Shown here in pieces: positions 27,912 through 37,268 of a stretch of DNA of 64,000 nt. Under the pieces are notes generated by a model that had not been told where the DNA came from, made no database searches, and worked only from the letters and a program-made list of their open reading frames with translations. Source of the DNA: Aeromicrobium sp. A1-2 (GTDB lineage Bacteria > Actinomycetota > Actinomycetes > Propionibacteriales > Nocardioidaceae); contig NZ_CP027482.1 of assembly GCF_003443875.1 (NCBI RefSeq), forward strand, positions 2,976,001-3,040,000, written 5' to 3'. A program made the translations under genes and the position numbers. Position 1 is the stretch's first letter. Each line of letters starts with the position of its first letter.

Positions 27912-28802
27912 GTGCTCGCCTTCATCACCTCGCTCCGTCACCCCAGGAACTCCAAGGACTACGCCCGCGTCGAGCGGCTGCTGCTCGAGACGCTCCGCTC
28001 GGTGACCAACCAGACTTCGGAAGAATTCGTGGTGATCGTGGTGGGTAACCGAGCGCCCAGCTTTCCGTTGCCGGAGCGGGTGCATTTCGTCAAGGTCGAC
28101 TTCCGCGCTCCCGCCCCGAAGACGGTGCGGGTCAGCCGGTCCCCATTCATCCGCGACAAGGGGACCAAGATCGGGGTCGGTCTCATCGCGGCGCGGGAGT
28201 TCTCACCGGATTACGTCATGATCTTCGATGCCGACGACTTCGTCCACCGTGACCTGGCCGCGTTCACTGCGCAAAACCCCGGCCAGAATGGGTGGGTCGT
28301 CAAGGATGGCTGGATGTACTCAGGCGCGCGCAGCGCCCTCCGGGAGCAACCGAACTTCAATCGCACCTGCGGGACGTGCTTCGTGATCCCGTATGAGGCA
28401 TACGGCGTCCCGGACGAGCTGGATGTTCACGCGACCCGCGAACAGGTCCGGGTCGCGTACGGGGAACGGCTGTCCAAGATCATTGGAGCGCACAAGCACG
28501 CGGCGGAGTGGTACGCGGCGCACGACAGGCCGCTGCAGCCGCTCCCCTTCCGAGGAGCGGTCTATCACGTCGACAACGGCGAGAACCACTCCGCCAACGT
28601 CATGACGGGCCGGGCGCGACCGCTCAACGCCGAACTGTCGGCCGAGTTCGGCATCCGCCGCAGGCACGGGCGCCTCTTGACGCTCTGGGCTTGTTACGCC
28701 TCGGATCCCATGCGGCGTGTCATGACACCCTTTCAGCCCGTCGTTGACAATCTCAAGCGCGTCTACCGCGCCGTCCGACAGACGGTCAGACGCATCACCT
28801 AG
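27912..28802 (+). CDS. Glycosyltransferase, GT-A fold
   Basis: A 296-aa putative glycosyltransferase. The first 100 residues give a GT-A Rossmann-like half with a SVTNQTSEEFVVIVVGN strand-turn, and the metal/nucleotide-sugar DxD motif is IFDADDF. A HVDNGENHS segment sits near the C-terminus. It has no membrane helices, so it works in the cytoplasm, probably on a surface polysaccharide. The GTG at 27912 (GGGA upstream) is preferred over GTG at 27882, which would add ten residues. No polysaccharide genes are adjacent, and the gene-poor surroundings plus the tRNA next door suggest acquired DNA (inference). Confidence 0.75.
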   Translation: MLAFITSLRHPRNSKDYARVERLLLETLRSVTNQTSEEFVVIVVGNRAPSFPLPERVHFVKVDFRAPAPKTVRVSRSPFIRDKGTKIGVGLIAAREFSPDYVMIFDADDFVHRDLAAFTAQNPGQNGWVVKDGWMYSGARSALREQPNFNRTCGTCFVIPYEAYGVPDELDVHATREQVRVAYGERLSKIIGAHKHAAEWYAAHDRPLQPLPFRGAVYHVDNGENHSANVMTGRARPLNAELSAEFGIRRRHGRLLTLWACYASDPMRRVMTPFQPVVDNLKRVYRAVRQTVRRIT

Positions 28803-28880
28803 CGAGGCGCTCCTCACGGCGTCGGTCAGTCTGTCCAACCCCGCGGAGCGCATGCGACGGAACTACATCCGAGCGAAGAA

Positions 28881-28915
28881 CCCCGGCCCGACTGGTATTC
28901 CAGTCAGAACCGGGG
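28881..28915. terminator. Two-part hairpin between glycosyltransferase and tRNA-Ser
   Basis: Outer stem CCCCGG/CCGGGG and inner stem GACTGG/CCAGTC with a TATT loop. It lies between the convergent glycosyltransferase and tRNA genes and can stop both. Confidence 0.75.
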
Positions 28916-28926
28916 CTCTCAACGTG

Positions 28927-29013
28927 CGGTGGCGGTGGGATTTGAACCCACGGTAGGGATGAACCTACACACGATTTCGAATCGTGCTCCTTAGGCCACT
29001 CGGACACGCCACC
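28927..29013 (-). tRNA. tRNA-Ser (CGA anticodon)
   Basis: 87 bases on the minus strand with acceptor stem GGTGGCG/CGCCACC and discriminator G, D arm TCCGAGTGGCCTAAGGA, anticodon stem CACGA/TCGTG around loop TTCGAAA (anticodon CGA at 28977-28979), a long variable arm typical of serine tRNAs, and T arm GTGGGTTCAAATCCCAC. The 3' CCA is not encoded. Confidence 0.97.
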
Positions 29014-29119
29014 GCGGACGAGGTTACCGGACGCGGGGGCGACCACCGAATCCGCACCCATTCCTGCGATTCCCTCACTGCTGGGCGCAACCCCTCACGA
29101 GGGCAGACAGACTCCCCGA

Positions 29120-29914
29120 TTGGCTCGCGTCGCGGGCCGAATTGACTTACCCGATGACGTGAAGCAAAGTGCGGATGTGCCCGGTCGACCATCGACCCGC
29201 ACCGGATTCGGGGGACTCCATGATTCACAACGCCTGCACGCGCGCTTGGCGGCCAGCGGCATGACCGCGCACATCGAGACCATGAGCGGGTCGCGATCGG
29301 CCGCGGTGCTCAAGTCGCGGCTGATCGACGCTCAGCGCGAGGAGTTCGAGGCCGGTCTCGGCTGGGCCCTCACCGATCCCGCGATCGAGGCCGCCGCTGC
29401 GCACATCGCCTCCGCCGGTAGACGATTCGTCCTCGGCACGGCGACATCGTTCACCTATGCCTCCTTGCTGGCGGCCAAGCTGAGCAACTCGCTCGCCCAG
29501 GTCACCCTGGTCGACGGCACGATTGTGCGTCCGCTCGACATCGTGTCGGACGTGCGTGTCGACGACGTCCTGATCGTGATCTCACTGCGCCGCTATCGCA
29601 GCAGCACGATCCACACCGCCCTGCCATTCGTGCAGTCCGGGGGCTCGCTGGTCCTGATCACCGACTCAGACACTAACCCGCTTGCCGGGCACGCCACCCA
29701 GACCATCGTGATCGGTCCCGCGGACTCCGCCGGCCTGGCGCACGTCGACGACGACCTGAGCATGCACCCGGAGACGCCCGAGGTGTCACCTCCCGTTGTG
29801 GCGATGGTCGTCGAGCTTCTTGCGACTCTGGTCGCCGCCGACGCCAAGGGTTCCCACCGGCGGTTCACCGAGCGCCAACGTCTCGCATCGGAGCTGGGTC
29901 TTTACCATGACTGA
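29120..29914 (+). CDS. SIS-domain protein, RpiR-like, without recognisable HTH
   Basis: A frame of 264 codons from a TTG; the conserved part begins near the ATG at 29261 (217 aa). The SIS sugar-phosphate-binding domain spans from about [16 protein letters not shown] through [12 protein letters not shown] and [15 protein letters not shown]. MurR/RpiR regulators carry an N-terminal helix-turn-helix before this domain. Here only a fragment, [19 protein letters not shown], resembles the end of one, so DNA binding is doubtful. The stop overlaps the dipeptidase start by 8 bases. With the dipeptidase and kinase it may serve cell-wall peptide or amino-sugar recycling. Confidence 0.65.
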   Translation: MARVAGRIDLPDDVKQSADVPGRPSTRTGFGGLHDSQRLHARLAASGMTAHIETMSGSRSAAVLKSRLIDAQREEFEAGLGWALTDPAIEAAAAHIASAGRRFVLGTATSFTYASLLAAKLSNSLAQVTLVDGTIVRPLDIVSDVRVDDVLIVISLRRYRSSTIHTALPFVQSGGSLVLITDSDTNPLAGHATQTIVIGPADSAGLAHVDDDLSMHPETPEVSPPVVAMVVELLATLVAADAKGSHRRFTERQRLASELGLYHD

Positions 29915-30962
29915 GCTGGCCGATCTCCGCCAATCCGCTGCGATCGAAGCCATGGCCCTCGCGCCGCTCGTCGACGGGCACAACGACCTGGCGTGGGAGG
30001 CGCGTGGCAAGAGTGCGTACTCACCCGAGGGCCTCGACGGCGACATGTCCGGCAGCTATCAGACCGACATCCCACGCCTGCGCCGCGGCGGCGTCGGGGC
30101 ACAGTTCTGGTCGGTCTACGCCCCGTGCGAGCAGCGCGGGGCCGACGCCGTGACCTACACGCTCGAACAGATCGACTTCGTGCACCGGATGATCGCCCGC
30201 TATCCCGACACGTTCGCGTACGCGTGGAGCGGTGACGACGTCCGCCGGGCCTGGCGGTCAGGTCGCATCGCGTCCCTGCTCGGCGCCGAGGGCGGACACA
30301 GCATCGACGGGTCGTTGGCCGTGCTGCGCGACTTCGCCCGCCTCGGGGTCCGCTACATGACGCTGACCCACAACGAGAACACGCCATGGGCTGACTCGGC
30401 GACCGATGCGCCGGTCCACGGTGGTCTGAGCGACTTCGGCCGAGACGTCGTGGTCGAGATGAACCGACTCGGCATGCTGGTCGACCTTTCGCACGTCGCG
30501 GCGACCACGATGCGCGACGCGCTCGACGCCTCGGTCGCGCCGGTGATCTTCAGCCACTCCTCGTGTCGAGCCGTCACCGATCATCCGCGCAACGTGCCCG
30601 ACGACGTCCTGGAGCGCCTGTCCGGCAACGGTGGCGTCGTGATGGTGACGTACGTCCCGGCGTTCGTGAACCAGGCTGCGGCTCTGTGGGATACCGGCGA
30701 CGGCTCCGGCCCCGCTCCAACCGCGACGGTCGACGACGTCATCGCTCACGTCGAGCACGCGCGCGACGTTGCGGGCATCGATCACATCGGAATCGGCAGC
30801 GATTACGACGGCGTCGCGGTGCTGCCAGAGGGCATGCACGACGTGACCGGGCACGCGCTCCTGCTTGACCGGCTGGCGGAGGGCGGCTGGTCCAGCGCCG
30901 ATCTCGCCAAGCTCATGGGTGACAACATCCTGCGTGTGCTGGACGCCACCGTGGTGAACTGA
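29907..30962 (+). CDS. Membrane dipeptidase (peptidase family M19)
   Basis: A 351-aa binuclear zinc dipeptidase. Metal ligands are in DGHND (H-x-D), the bridging Glu in AEGGHS, histidines in VDLSHV and FSHSSCRA, and Asp in GIGSDYDG. M19 enzymes cleave L,D- or L,L-dipeptides, including those of cell-wall turnover. Despite the family name there is no signal or anchor, so it is cytoplasmic. The ATG lies inside the end of the SIS gene (8-base overlap), and the kinase gene follows after 7 bases. Confidence 0.9.
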   Translation: MTELADLRQSAAIEAMALAPLVDGHNDLAWEARGKSAYSPEGLDGDMSGSYQTDIPRLRRGGVGAQFWSVYAPCEQRGADAVTYTLEQIDFVHRMIARYPDTFAYAWSGDDVRRAWRSGRIASLLGAEGGHSIDGSLAVLRDFARLGVRYMTLTHNENTPWADSATDAPVHGGLSDFGRDVVVEMNRLGMLVDLSHVAATTMRDALDASVAPVIFSHSSCRAVTDHPRNVPDDVLERLSGNGGVVMVTYVPAFVNQAAALWDTGDGSGPAPTATVDDVIAHVEHARDVAGIDHIGIGSDYDGVAVLPEGMHDVTGHALLLDRLAEGGWSSADLAKLMGDNILRVLDATVVN

Positions 30963-30969
30963 GGGCACC

Positions 30970-31608
30970 ATGCCACCCGGACCCATCGACGAGCTCGCAG
31001 GTCGGGCCCGTGGGTTGATCCGCGTCGATCGGCGCAGCATCATCGGCATCGTCGGGCCCCCGGGCGCCGGCAAGTCGACCCTGGCAGAGGCCGTGGTGGA
31101 GCAGCTCCGTAGAGATGGCATCGGGGTCGCCCACGTCCCGATGGACGGCTTCCACCTAGCCGACTCGGCCCTCCGCGAGCGCGGGCTCCTCGATCGCAAG
31201 GGCGCCCCCGAGACCTTCGACGTCCACGGCTACCTGGCCTTGCTGGCACGCCTGCACGCCGACCTGGCCCGCGAGATCCTCGCCCCGAGCTTCGACCGCG
31301 CTCTCGAGCAACCTCTCGCCGGTGCGATCACGGTCCGACCGACCGATCGGCTCGTCGTGACCGAGGGAAACTACCTGCTCGACTCCGACGGGGCATGGCC
31401 GGTGGTGCAGGCCGCGCTGGACGAGACGTGGTTCGTCGAGCTCGACGAACCCACACGGGTCACGAGGTTGGTCCGGCGGCACGTGCAGTTCGGCAAGACC
31501 GAGTCGCAGGCCCGCGCGTGGGTCGAGCGGGTCGACGAGCCGAACGCCCGGCGGGTGGAGGCACGCCGAGGCGCCGCCGACCTGGTGGTCGACGGCGGCC
31601 GCACCTAG
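30970..31608 (+). CDS. P-loop nucleoside/sugar kinase (uridine kinase/PRK-like)
   Basis: A 212-aa P-loop kinase. Walker A is GPPGAGKST near residue 29, VPMDGFHLAD is the substrate-binding block of the uridine kinase/pantothenate kinase/phosphoribulokinase superfamily, and VVTEGNYLL is the Walker B-like strand. Relatives include fructose kinase FrcK-like and YggC proteins, so substrate assignment is open. A GAGGG sequence precedes the ATG, and the gene closes the SIS-dipeptidase operon. Confidence 0.82.
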   Translation: MPPGPIDELAGRARGLIRVDRRSIIGIVGPPGAGKSTLAEAVVEQLRRDGIGVAHVPMDGFHLADSALRERGLLDRKGAPETFDVHGYLALLARLHADLAREILAPSFDRALEQPLAGAITVRPTDRLVVTEGNYLLDSDGAWPVVQAALDETWFVELDEPTRVTRLVRRHVQFGKTESQARAWVERVDEPNARRVEARRGAADLVVDGGRT

Positions 31609-31620
31609 GAGCGGCGCCGA

Positions 31621-32223
31621 TCAGGCCGTCGGTCGAGAAGCCGCCAGGAAGGTGTCGCTGAACAGGTCGAACTCATCGGTCCGCGCCCGGCCCGTCCCGG
31701 CACTCTTGAGCAGGCTCACGAGCTCACCGGCCGCGCGGTCGATCCGCTGCCCCAGCGCATTGGCACCATCGGTCCCCCAGTCGTGCTGCGAGGCGAAGAC
31801 TCCGGTCGGCACGACGAGTGCCTGCAAGTACGCGAACAGCGGTCGCAACGAGTGGTCGATCGCCAACGAGTGGCGGGCCGTCCCGCCCGTGGCAGCGAGC
31901 AGCACCGGCTTGCCGATCAGCGCGTCGGACTCGAGGACGTCGATGAACGACTTGAACAAACCCGGATAGGACGCCTTGAAGATCGGCGACACGACAATCA
32001 GCCCGTCAGCTGCCATGACCTTGTCGATCGCATCCTGCAGCCTCGGTGCGGCGAAACCTGTCAACGTCGCGTCTGTGACGTCGTGCGCCAGCTCGCGCAG
32101 GGACACAACCTCGACGGACGCGTCACCGAACTGGCGCGTCACCGAGCCGGCGAGCCGATCGGCAAGCATGCGTGTCGTGGACGGATCGCTCAGACCGGCG
32201 GAGACAGCCACGATGCGGGTCAT
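31621..32223 (-). CDS. NAD(P)H-dependent FMN reductase (CE1759-like)
   Basis: A 200-aa flavodoxin-like reductase. The N-terminal VSAGLSDPSTTRMLAD loop binds FMN phosphate and SPIFKASYPGLFKSFID is the typical SsuE/YieF-type dimer and flavin segment. It matches the CE1759 FMN reductase family, regularly encoded next to a CE1758-type luciferase-like monooxygenase, as here. It would supply reduced FMN to that partner. The start overlaps the monooxygenase stop by 4 bases (ATGA). Confidence 0.87.
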   Translation of the reverse strand: MTRIVAVSAGLSDPSTTRMLADRLAGSVTRQFGDASVEVVSLRELAHDVTDATLTGFAAPRLQDAIDKVMAADGLIVVSPIFKASYPGLFKSFIDVLESDALIGKPVLLAATGGTARHSLAIDHSLRPLFAYLQALVVPTGVFASQHDWGTDGANALGQRIDRAAGELVSLLKSAGTGRARTDEFDLFSDTFLAASRPTA

Positions 32224-33341
32224 GCGCGCGCCTCCTCGGGGGCCTCGACCGGCTCGACCGAGGAGCGCGCAGCAGCCACACGGGCGGCGTGCGTCGGGGC
32301 GTCCGGCACGTTCGCGGGCCGGCGAGCATCGAACTCCGCGCGCAGCGTCGGCAGCACCTCGCCGAGCTCGTCGAGCTGTTCGAGCACGGTCTTGAGTGGC
32401 AGACCGGCGTGGTCCACGAGGAACAGCTGGCGCTGGTAGTCACCGAAGTAGTCCGCGAAGGTCAGGGTCTTCTCGACGAACTGCTGCGGGCTGCCCACCG
32501 TCAATGGCGTCTGCTCGGCGAAGTCCTCGAGCGACGGGCCATGGCCGTACACCGGGGCGTTGTCGAAATACGGACGGAACTCGTTGACCGCATCCTGACT
32601 GTTCTTGCGGATGTAGAACTGACCGCCCAGACCGACCATGGCCTGCTCGGGCTCGCCGTGACCGTGGTGCGCGTAGCGCTGCCGGTAGAAGTTGATGAGC
32701 CGGATGTAGTGCTCCTTGGGCCAGAAGATGTTGTTCGCGAAGAACCCGTCGCCGTAGTACGCCGCGAGCTCGGCGACTTCGGGCGTACGGATGGCGGCGT
32801 GCCAGACGAACGGCGCGACGCCGTCGAGCGGTCGCGGGGTCGCGGTAAATCCCTGCAGAGGCGTGCGGAACTTACCCTCCCAGTCGACGACCTCTTCGTC
32901 CCAGAGCCTGCGCAGCAGGTGATAGTGCTCGACGGTCAGCTCGACGGCCTTGCTGCCGTCGTGGCCGAACCAGGGGTAGACCGGGGCGGTGTTGCCACGG
33001 CCGAGCATCAGGTCCATCCGACCGTCCGACAGGTGCTGCAGGGTCGCGTAGTCCTCGGCGATCTTGACGGGATCGTTCGTCGTGATCAGCGTCGTGGAAG
33101 TCGAGAGGATGAGCCGCTCGGTCTGCGCAGCGATGTACGCCAGCGTCGTCGTCGGCGAGGACGGCACGAAGGGCGGGTTGTGGTGCTCCCCCGTCGCGAA
33201 GACGTCGAGCCCGACTTCCTCGGCCTTCTTCGCGATCGCGATCGTGCTCTTGATGCGCTCGTGCTCGGTAGGCGTCGTGCCGTTGGTGGGATCGGGTGTG
33301 ACGTCACCGACCGTGAACAACCCGAACTGCATGCTGGTCAT
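32220..33341 (-). CDS. Luciferase-like FMN-dependent monooxygenase (CE1758-like)
   Basis: A 373-aa LLM-class TIM-barrel flavoenzyme. FGLFTVGDV opens strand 1, GLDVFATGEHHNPP forms the flavin-side loop and LMLGRGNTAPVYPWFG is the central binding segment. In the CE1758 family it works with reduced FMN from the CE1759-type reductase encoded downstream; the substrate is unknown, with oxidation of an organosulfur or hydrocarbon compound possible. AAGGAG before the ATG at 33341 favours this start over an upstream ATG at 33359. Confidence 0.88.
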   Translation of the reverse strand: MTSMQFGLFTVGDVTPDPTNGTTPTEHERIKSTIAIAKKAEEVGLDVFATGEHHNPPFVPSSPTTTLAYIAAQTERLILSTSTTLITTNDPVKIAEDYATLQHLSDGRMDLMLGRGNTAPVYPWFGHDGSKAVELTVEHYHLLRRLWDEEVVDWEGKFRTPLQGFTATPRPLDGVAPFVWHAAIRTPEVAELAAYYGDGFFANNIFWPKEHYIRLINFYRQRYAHHGHGEPEQAMVGLGGQFYIRKNSQDAVNEFRPYFDNAPVYGHGPSLEDFAEQTPLTVGSPQQFVEKTLTFADYFGDYQRQLFLVDHAGLPLKTVLEQLDELGEVLPTLRAEFDARRPANVPDAPTHAARVAAARSSVEPVEAPEEARA

Positions 33342-33388
33342 CTGTTTCTCCTTCGCCAAACCCGTTCATAGGCTTGTTGAAACTTCAA

Positions 33389-34489
33389 CTAGATTACCGC
33401 GCAGTCTATTCCGACCCGCTTCTGCCAGCTGCCCTCGAGCCCGATCGGCATGAACCCAAGCGCCTCATTGACGTCCAGCATCGGGCGGTTGTCCTCGGCG
33501 TTGTACGTCGTGACGACCGTGGCATCGGGCGCGACGTCGAGCAGGTGCAGGAGGTTGGCCGCCTTGAGCAGCATCCCCAGCCGATGCCCCCGGTGGCTGC
33601 GCAGGACCAGCGTGTCCTCCTGCAGCGCCGGTGGCGCCTCACCCGGCTCGATCTCGATCTCGGTGAACGCGATCAGGCGCCCGGACGACACATGCTCGGC
33701 GGCCGCGGTGAGCTTGACCCGACCCGTGGCCCGCTGGCGTTCGTCGTGGGCGCGAACGCGTTCGACGTCCCACGGATCGGGTGCCATCTCGATCCCGGCG
33801 TGCGGGGCATCTGTGCTCATGCCGGCCCTGAGTGCGGCCAGGTCATCGAGCCGATCTTCGGGGGTCGCTCCCGCCCACGTCACGACCCGGTAGTCCGCAC
33901 CGGCCTGCTCCTGCGCCGCCTGCAGCTGTTCCCGGGCCAGCCCGGCGGCACCGGCGAGGTCGAGGCTGCTGATGCGGGTGACCATCTCGAGCCGGTAGCC
34001 GTGCCGGACCGCGAACCGGACCCCCGGGTCATCGGCAGGCACATCGCCGAAGCCGGTCGGGGACGGGATCCGCGGCCCCCCGGGGCGGGGCGCGTGCGGC
34101 TGATCGGACTGCAGGACGGTCCTCCCGAGCGCGATCGCCTCTGCCTCGACCAAAGTGAGCAGCGCGCTACCGAGGCCCGATCCGCGGTACTCGGCCAGCA
34201 CGTCGACATTGATACGCGCCTCGACCGCGCCCTCGGCCGTCGGCCAGCCGAGGATCGCGCGGGCGACGATCACGTCGTCGACCCGGGCGACGAAGTGCCG
34301 CCGCAGGCGGTTCACGTTGTTGGCGAAGTAAGGCAGGACCCCGGCCGGGGTCACCGACAGCACCGTCGTGCCGAGGATCTGCTCCTCGACCTCGTTGCGC
34401 ACGCCGATCATGGCGATGAAGTCGGCATCAGGACCGTCGACGCTCGATGGGACCACGATTTCGTCGATCGCGAAACCCATCCCGCTCAT
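33389..34489 (-). CDS. Tandem GNAT acetyltransferase
   Basis: A 366-aa protein with two GNAT domains. The N-terminal one has the acetyl-CoA loop LAEYRGSGLGSALL; the C-terminal one has LRSHRGHRLGMLLKAANL and ends with NEALGFMPIG. Doubled GNAT proteins of this kind occur in actinobacteria, some linked to mycothiol (MshD) or antibiotic acetylation; the substrate here is not deducible. The ATG overlaps the tadA stop by 4 bases, so it is translated from the tadA message. It converges on nothing and ends 48 bases before the monooxygenase start. Confidence 0.82.
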   Translation of the reverse strand: MSGMGFAIDEIVVPSSVDGPDADFIAMIGVRNEVEEQILGTTVLSVTPAGVLPYFANNVNRLRRHFVARVDDVIVARAILGWPTAEGAVEARINVDVLAEYRGSGLGSALLTLVEAEAIALGRTVLQSDQPHAPRPGGPRIPSPTGFGDVPADDPGVRFAVRHGYRLEMVTRISSLDLAGAAGLAREQLQAAQEQAGADYRVVTWAGATPEDRLDDLAALRAGMSTDAPHAGIEMAPDPWDVERVRAHDERQRATGRVKLTAAAEHVSSGRLIAFTEIEIEPGEAPPALQEDTLVLRSHRGHRLGMLLKAANLLHLLDVAPDATVVTTYNAEDNRPMLDVNEALGFMPIGLEGSWQKRVGIDCAVI

Positions 34490-34941
34490 CCCCTCCGGTG
34501 TCCGGCGAAGAAGTCCTGCAGCAACGAGGTGGATCGCTCGGCCAGGATGCCGCTGACGACCTCGGGCCGGTGATTGAGCCGGCGGTCGCGCACGACGTCC
34601 CACAGCGAGCCCACCGCCCCGGCCTTGTCGTCGAACGCGCCGAAGACCAGCTTCTCCAGCCGGGCCGCCACAATCGCACCGGCGCACATCGTGCACGGCT
34701 CTAGCGTCACGACGAGCGTGCACCCCTCCAGACGCCACCCGCCGAGCACCGCAGCGGCCTCGCGGATCGCCACGATCTCGGCATGTCCGGTCGGATCGCC
34801 GTCGCGCTCGCGGGTGTTGCGCCCCCGGCCGATCACGGTGCCGTGCGGGTCGACGACCACGGCGCCGACCGGCACGTCGCCGTCGGCGAGCGCGGACTCA
34901 GCCAGCTGCAACGCCTGCTCCATGAGCTGTTCCTCGGCCAC
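34486..34941 (-). CDS. tadA: tRNA-adenosine(34) deaminase
   Basis: A 151-aa zinc deaminase that turns A34 of tRNA-Arg(ACG) into inosine. Zinc ligands and catalytic Glu are in GHAEIVAI and PCTMCAGAI, and the dimer-side segment FGAFDDKAGAVGSLWD is typical of TadA. The GTG at 34941 was chosen because AGGAGG stands 6 bases before it. It heads a two-gene unit with the GNAT gene and is divergent from upp. Confidence 0.92.
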   Translation of the reverse strand: MAEEQLMEQALQLAESALADGDVPVGAVVVDPHGTVIGRGRNTRERDGDPTGHAEIVAIREAAAVLGGWRLEGCTLVVTLEPCTMCAGAIVAARLEKLVFGAFDDKAGAVGSLWDVVRDRRLNHRPEVVSGILAERSTSLLQDFFAGHRRG

Positions 34942-35001
34942 GATGTGCCTCCTGGTGGGCTGGCTCCACAGCGATGGTGACAGACGCCCGAGCGCGACCG
35001 C

Positions 35002-35007
35002 TACCCT
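35002..35007 (+). promoter_or_regulatory. -10 hexamer of leaderless upp
   Basis: TACCCT, ending 6 bases before the ATG at 35014. Confidence 0.5.
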
Positions 35008-35013
35008 GCTGGC

Positions 35014-35655
35014 ATGCAGGTACACGTCGCCGACCATCCCCTGATCTCGCACAAGCTCACCGTGCTGCGAGACGCCAGGACAGACTCACCGACCTTCCGG
35101 CGCCTCGCCGACGAGCTGGTGACGCTGCTGGCGTACGAAGCCACGCGTGACGTGCGGGTCGAGCCGGTGGAGGTCACGACTCCGGTCGCCGTGGCCACCG
35201 GGGTACGCCTGTCCGACCCGCGCCCCCTCGTCGTGCCGATACTGCGGGCCGGCCTCGGCATGCTCGAAGGCATGCAGCGGCTGCTGCCGACCGCGGAGGT
35301 CGGCTTCCTCGGCATGGTCCGCAACGAGGAGACGTTCGAGGCCGTGACGTACGCCGAGCGACTCCCCGACGACCTGACCGGGCGCCAGTGCTACGTCCTG
35401 GATCCGATGCTCGCGACCGGCGGGACCCTCGCCGCGGCGATCGACTTCCTGGTCAAGCGCGGCGCCGACCACATCACCGCGATCACCCTGCTGGCCGCAC
35501 CTGAGGGCGTCGTCCGGCTGGAGCAGGAGCTCGCCGAGATCGACGTGCCGGTGACCCTCGTGACGGCAGGACTGGACGACCGGCTCAACGAGCTGGGCTA
35601 CATCGTTCCCGGGCTCGGTGACGCCGGCGACCGGCTCTACGGCGTCGCTGGCTGA
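35014..35655 (+). CDS. upp: Uracil phosphoribosyltransferase
   Basis: A 213-aa pyrimidine salvage enzyme converting uracil and PRPP to UMP. It starts with [18 protein letters not shown], typical of Upp, carries [11 protein letters not shown] and [16 protein letters not shown] as the PRPP-binding loop, and ends with [11 protein letters not shown]. Full family length. Leaderless by position of the -10. A tiny membrane-protein gene converges on its 3' end. Confidence 0.94.
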   Translation: MQVHVADHPLISHKLTVLRDARTDSPTFRRLADELVTLLAYEATRDVRVEPVEVTTPVAVATGVRLSDPRPLVVPILRAGLGMLEGMQRLLPTAEVGFLGMVRNEETFEAVTYAERLPDDLTGRQCYVLDPMLATGGTLAAAIDFLVKRGADHITAITLLAAPEGVVRLEQELAEIDVPVTLVTAGLDDRLNELGYIVPGLGDAGDRLYGVAG

Positions 35656-35669
35656 GCAAGCCCCGCGGA

Positions 35670-35789
35670 CTAGCGGTAGATACCGAAGTAGAAGATCGCG
35701 ACGACGACAACTCCGAGCACCAGGAAGACCAGCGCCTTGCTGCCTGCGCTCTCGTTGTCTTCGGGGCGGTCGTACTCGGGCTTGTCCAC
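35670..35789 (-). CDS. 39-aa single-pass membrane protein
   Basis: A short but convincing gene: a GTG preceded at 5 bases by GGAGG, an acidic head (DKPEYDRPEDNESAG), then one membrane helix (LVFLVLGVVVVAIFYFG) and stop. Codons end mostly in G or C. The topology would leave the acidic N-terminus on one face and nearly nothing on the other. Function unknown; it lies between upp and pntB, about 70 bases upstream of the pntB stop in the same orientation. Confidence 0.7.
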   Translation of the reverse strand: MDKPEYDRPEDNESAGSKALVFLVLGVVVVAIFYFGIYR

Positions 35790-35858
35790 TGGTCCTCCAA
35801 GAGTTCGTCGGGTCTGCCTACCTAACGATCCGCCGCGTCAGGCGTCACGTCGTCCCGA

Positions 35859-37262
35859 TCAGAGCTCTCGGATGATGTCCTCGACCCGCTCCTTGGCATC
35901 ACCGAACAGCATCTGGGCGTTCTCGCGGAAGAACAGCGGGTTCTGGACCCCGGCGTAGCCCGCGGCCATCGACCGCTTGAAGATCACGACGTTGCCGGCC
36001 TCCCACACCCGCAGCACCGGCATGCCGGCTATCGGGCTGCTGGGATCGTCCATCGCGGCAGGATTGACGGTGTCGTTCGCGCCGATCACGAGCACCACCG
36101 ACGTTCCGTCGAAGTCGTCGTTGATCTCGTCCATCTCCAGGGCGATGTCGTACGGCACCTTGGCCTCGGCGAGCAGGACGTTCATATGACCCGGCAGCCG
36201 GCCCGCGACGGGGTGGATACCGAAACGCACGTCGATGTCACGCTCGCGCAGCCTGCGGACCAGATCGGCGACGGGGTACTGGGCCTGGGCCACAGCCATG
36301 CCGTAGCCCGGCGTGATGATGACGCTCGTCGCATTCTTGAGCAGGTCGGCGGTGTCACCGGCGGTGATCTCGCGGTGCTCGCCGTAGTCAGTGTCGTCGC
36401 CACCGGATGCCACGATGCCGAAGCCGCCAGCGATGACCGAGATGAACGAGCGGTTCATGGCCTGGCACATGATGTACGACAGGTAGGCACCCGACGAGCC
36501 GACCAGGGCACCGGTGACGATCAGAGCATCGTTGTCGAGCAGGAAGCCCGAGGCCGCAGCCGCCCAGCCGGAGTACGAGTTGAGCATCGACACGACGACC
36601 GGCATGTCACCGCCGCCGATCGATGCCACGAGGTGCCAGCCGAGGGCCAGCGCGACGATCGTGACCGCGATCAGCAGCCCGAGGCTCGGCTCGATGACGA
36701 ACCACACCGTCAGCGCCACGAACGCCAGCAGTCCGCCGAGGTTGATGTAGTTCTTGCCCGGCAGCATCAGCGGGTTGGACTTCATCCGCGCCGACAGCTT
36801 GAGGAAGGCGACGATCGAGCCGGTGAACGTCACCGCGCCGATGAAGACGCCGATGAAGACCTCGGCATGGTGGATGTCCAGCAACGACCCGACGTAGTGG
36901 TGCTGATCGCTGTTGCCCTCGACCTCGTAGTAGCCGTTCCAGCCGACCAGCACGGCGGCGAGGCCGACGAAGCTGTGCAGCAGGGCGATGAGCTCGGGCA
37001 TGCCGGTCATCTCGACTACTCGGGCGCGCCACAGGCCGATCGCGGCACCGATCGCGACGGCGACCAGCAGCAGCACGACGGCGGTGCCGTCTGCGACGTC
37101 GGCCACCCGGACGAAGGTCGCGACCAGCGCGATCGTCATGCCGGCGATGCCGAACAGGACGCCCTGACGCGAGGTCTCGTGCTTCGACAGACCCGCGAGG
37201 CTCAGGATGAACAGGAGGGCCGCAACGATGTATGCGGCGGTGGCGATGCTCTGGGAATCCAT
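35859..37262 (-). CDS. pntB: NAD(P) transhydrogenase beta subunit
   Basis: A 467-aa membrane subunit of the proton-pumping transhydrogenase. About eight to nine helices occupy residues 5-260, then the NADP(H)-binding domain III with [35 protein letters not shown] and [10 protein letters not shown], all highly conserved. With PntA it uses the proton gradient to make NADPH from NADH. Its start is 6 bases beyond the pntA stop (37269), so both subunits are co-translated. Together they would support biosynthesis and thiol redox balance. Confidence 0.94.
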   Translation of the reverse strand: MDSQSIATAAYIVAALLFILSLAGLSKHETSRQGVLFGIAGMTIALVATFVRVADVADGTAVVLLLVAVAIGAAIGLWRARVVEMTGMPELIALLHSFVGLAAVLVGWNGYYEVEGNSDQHHYVGSLLDIHHAEVFIGVFIGAVTFTGSIVAFLKLSARMKSNPLMLPGKNYINLGGLLAFVALTVWFVIEPSLGLLIAVTIVALALGWHLVASIGGGDMPVVVSMLNSYSGWAAAASGFLLDNDALIVTGALVGSSGAYLSYIMCQAMNRSFISVIAGGFGIVASGGDDTDYGEHREITAGDTADLLKNATSVIITPGYGMAVAQAQYPVADLVRRLRERDIDVRFGIHPVAGRLPGHMNVLLAEAKVPYDIALEMDEINDDFDGTSVVLVIGANDTVNPAAMDDPSSPIAGMPVLRVWEAGNVVIFKRSMAAGYAGVQNPLFFRENAQMLFGDAKERVEDIIREL

Positions 37263-37268
37263 CGACGA

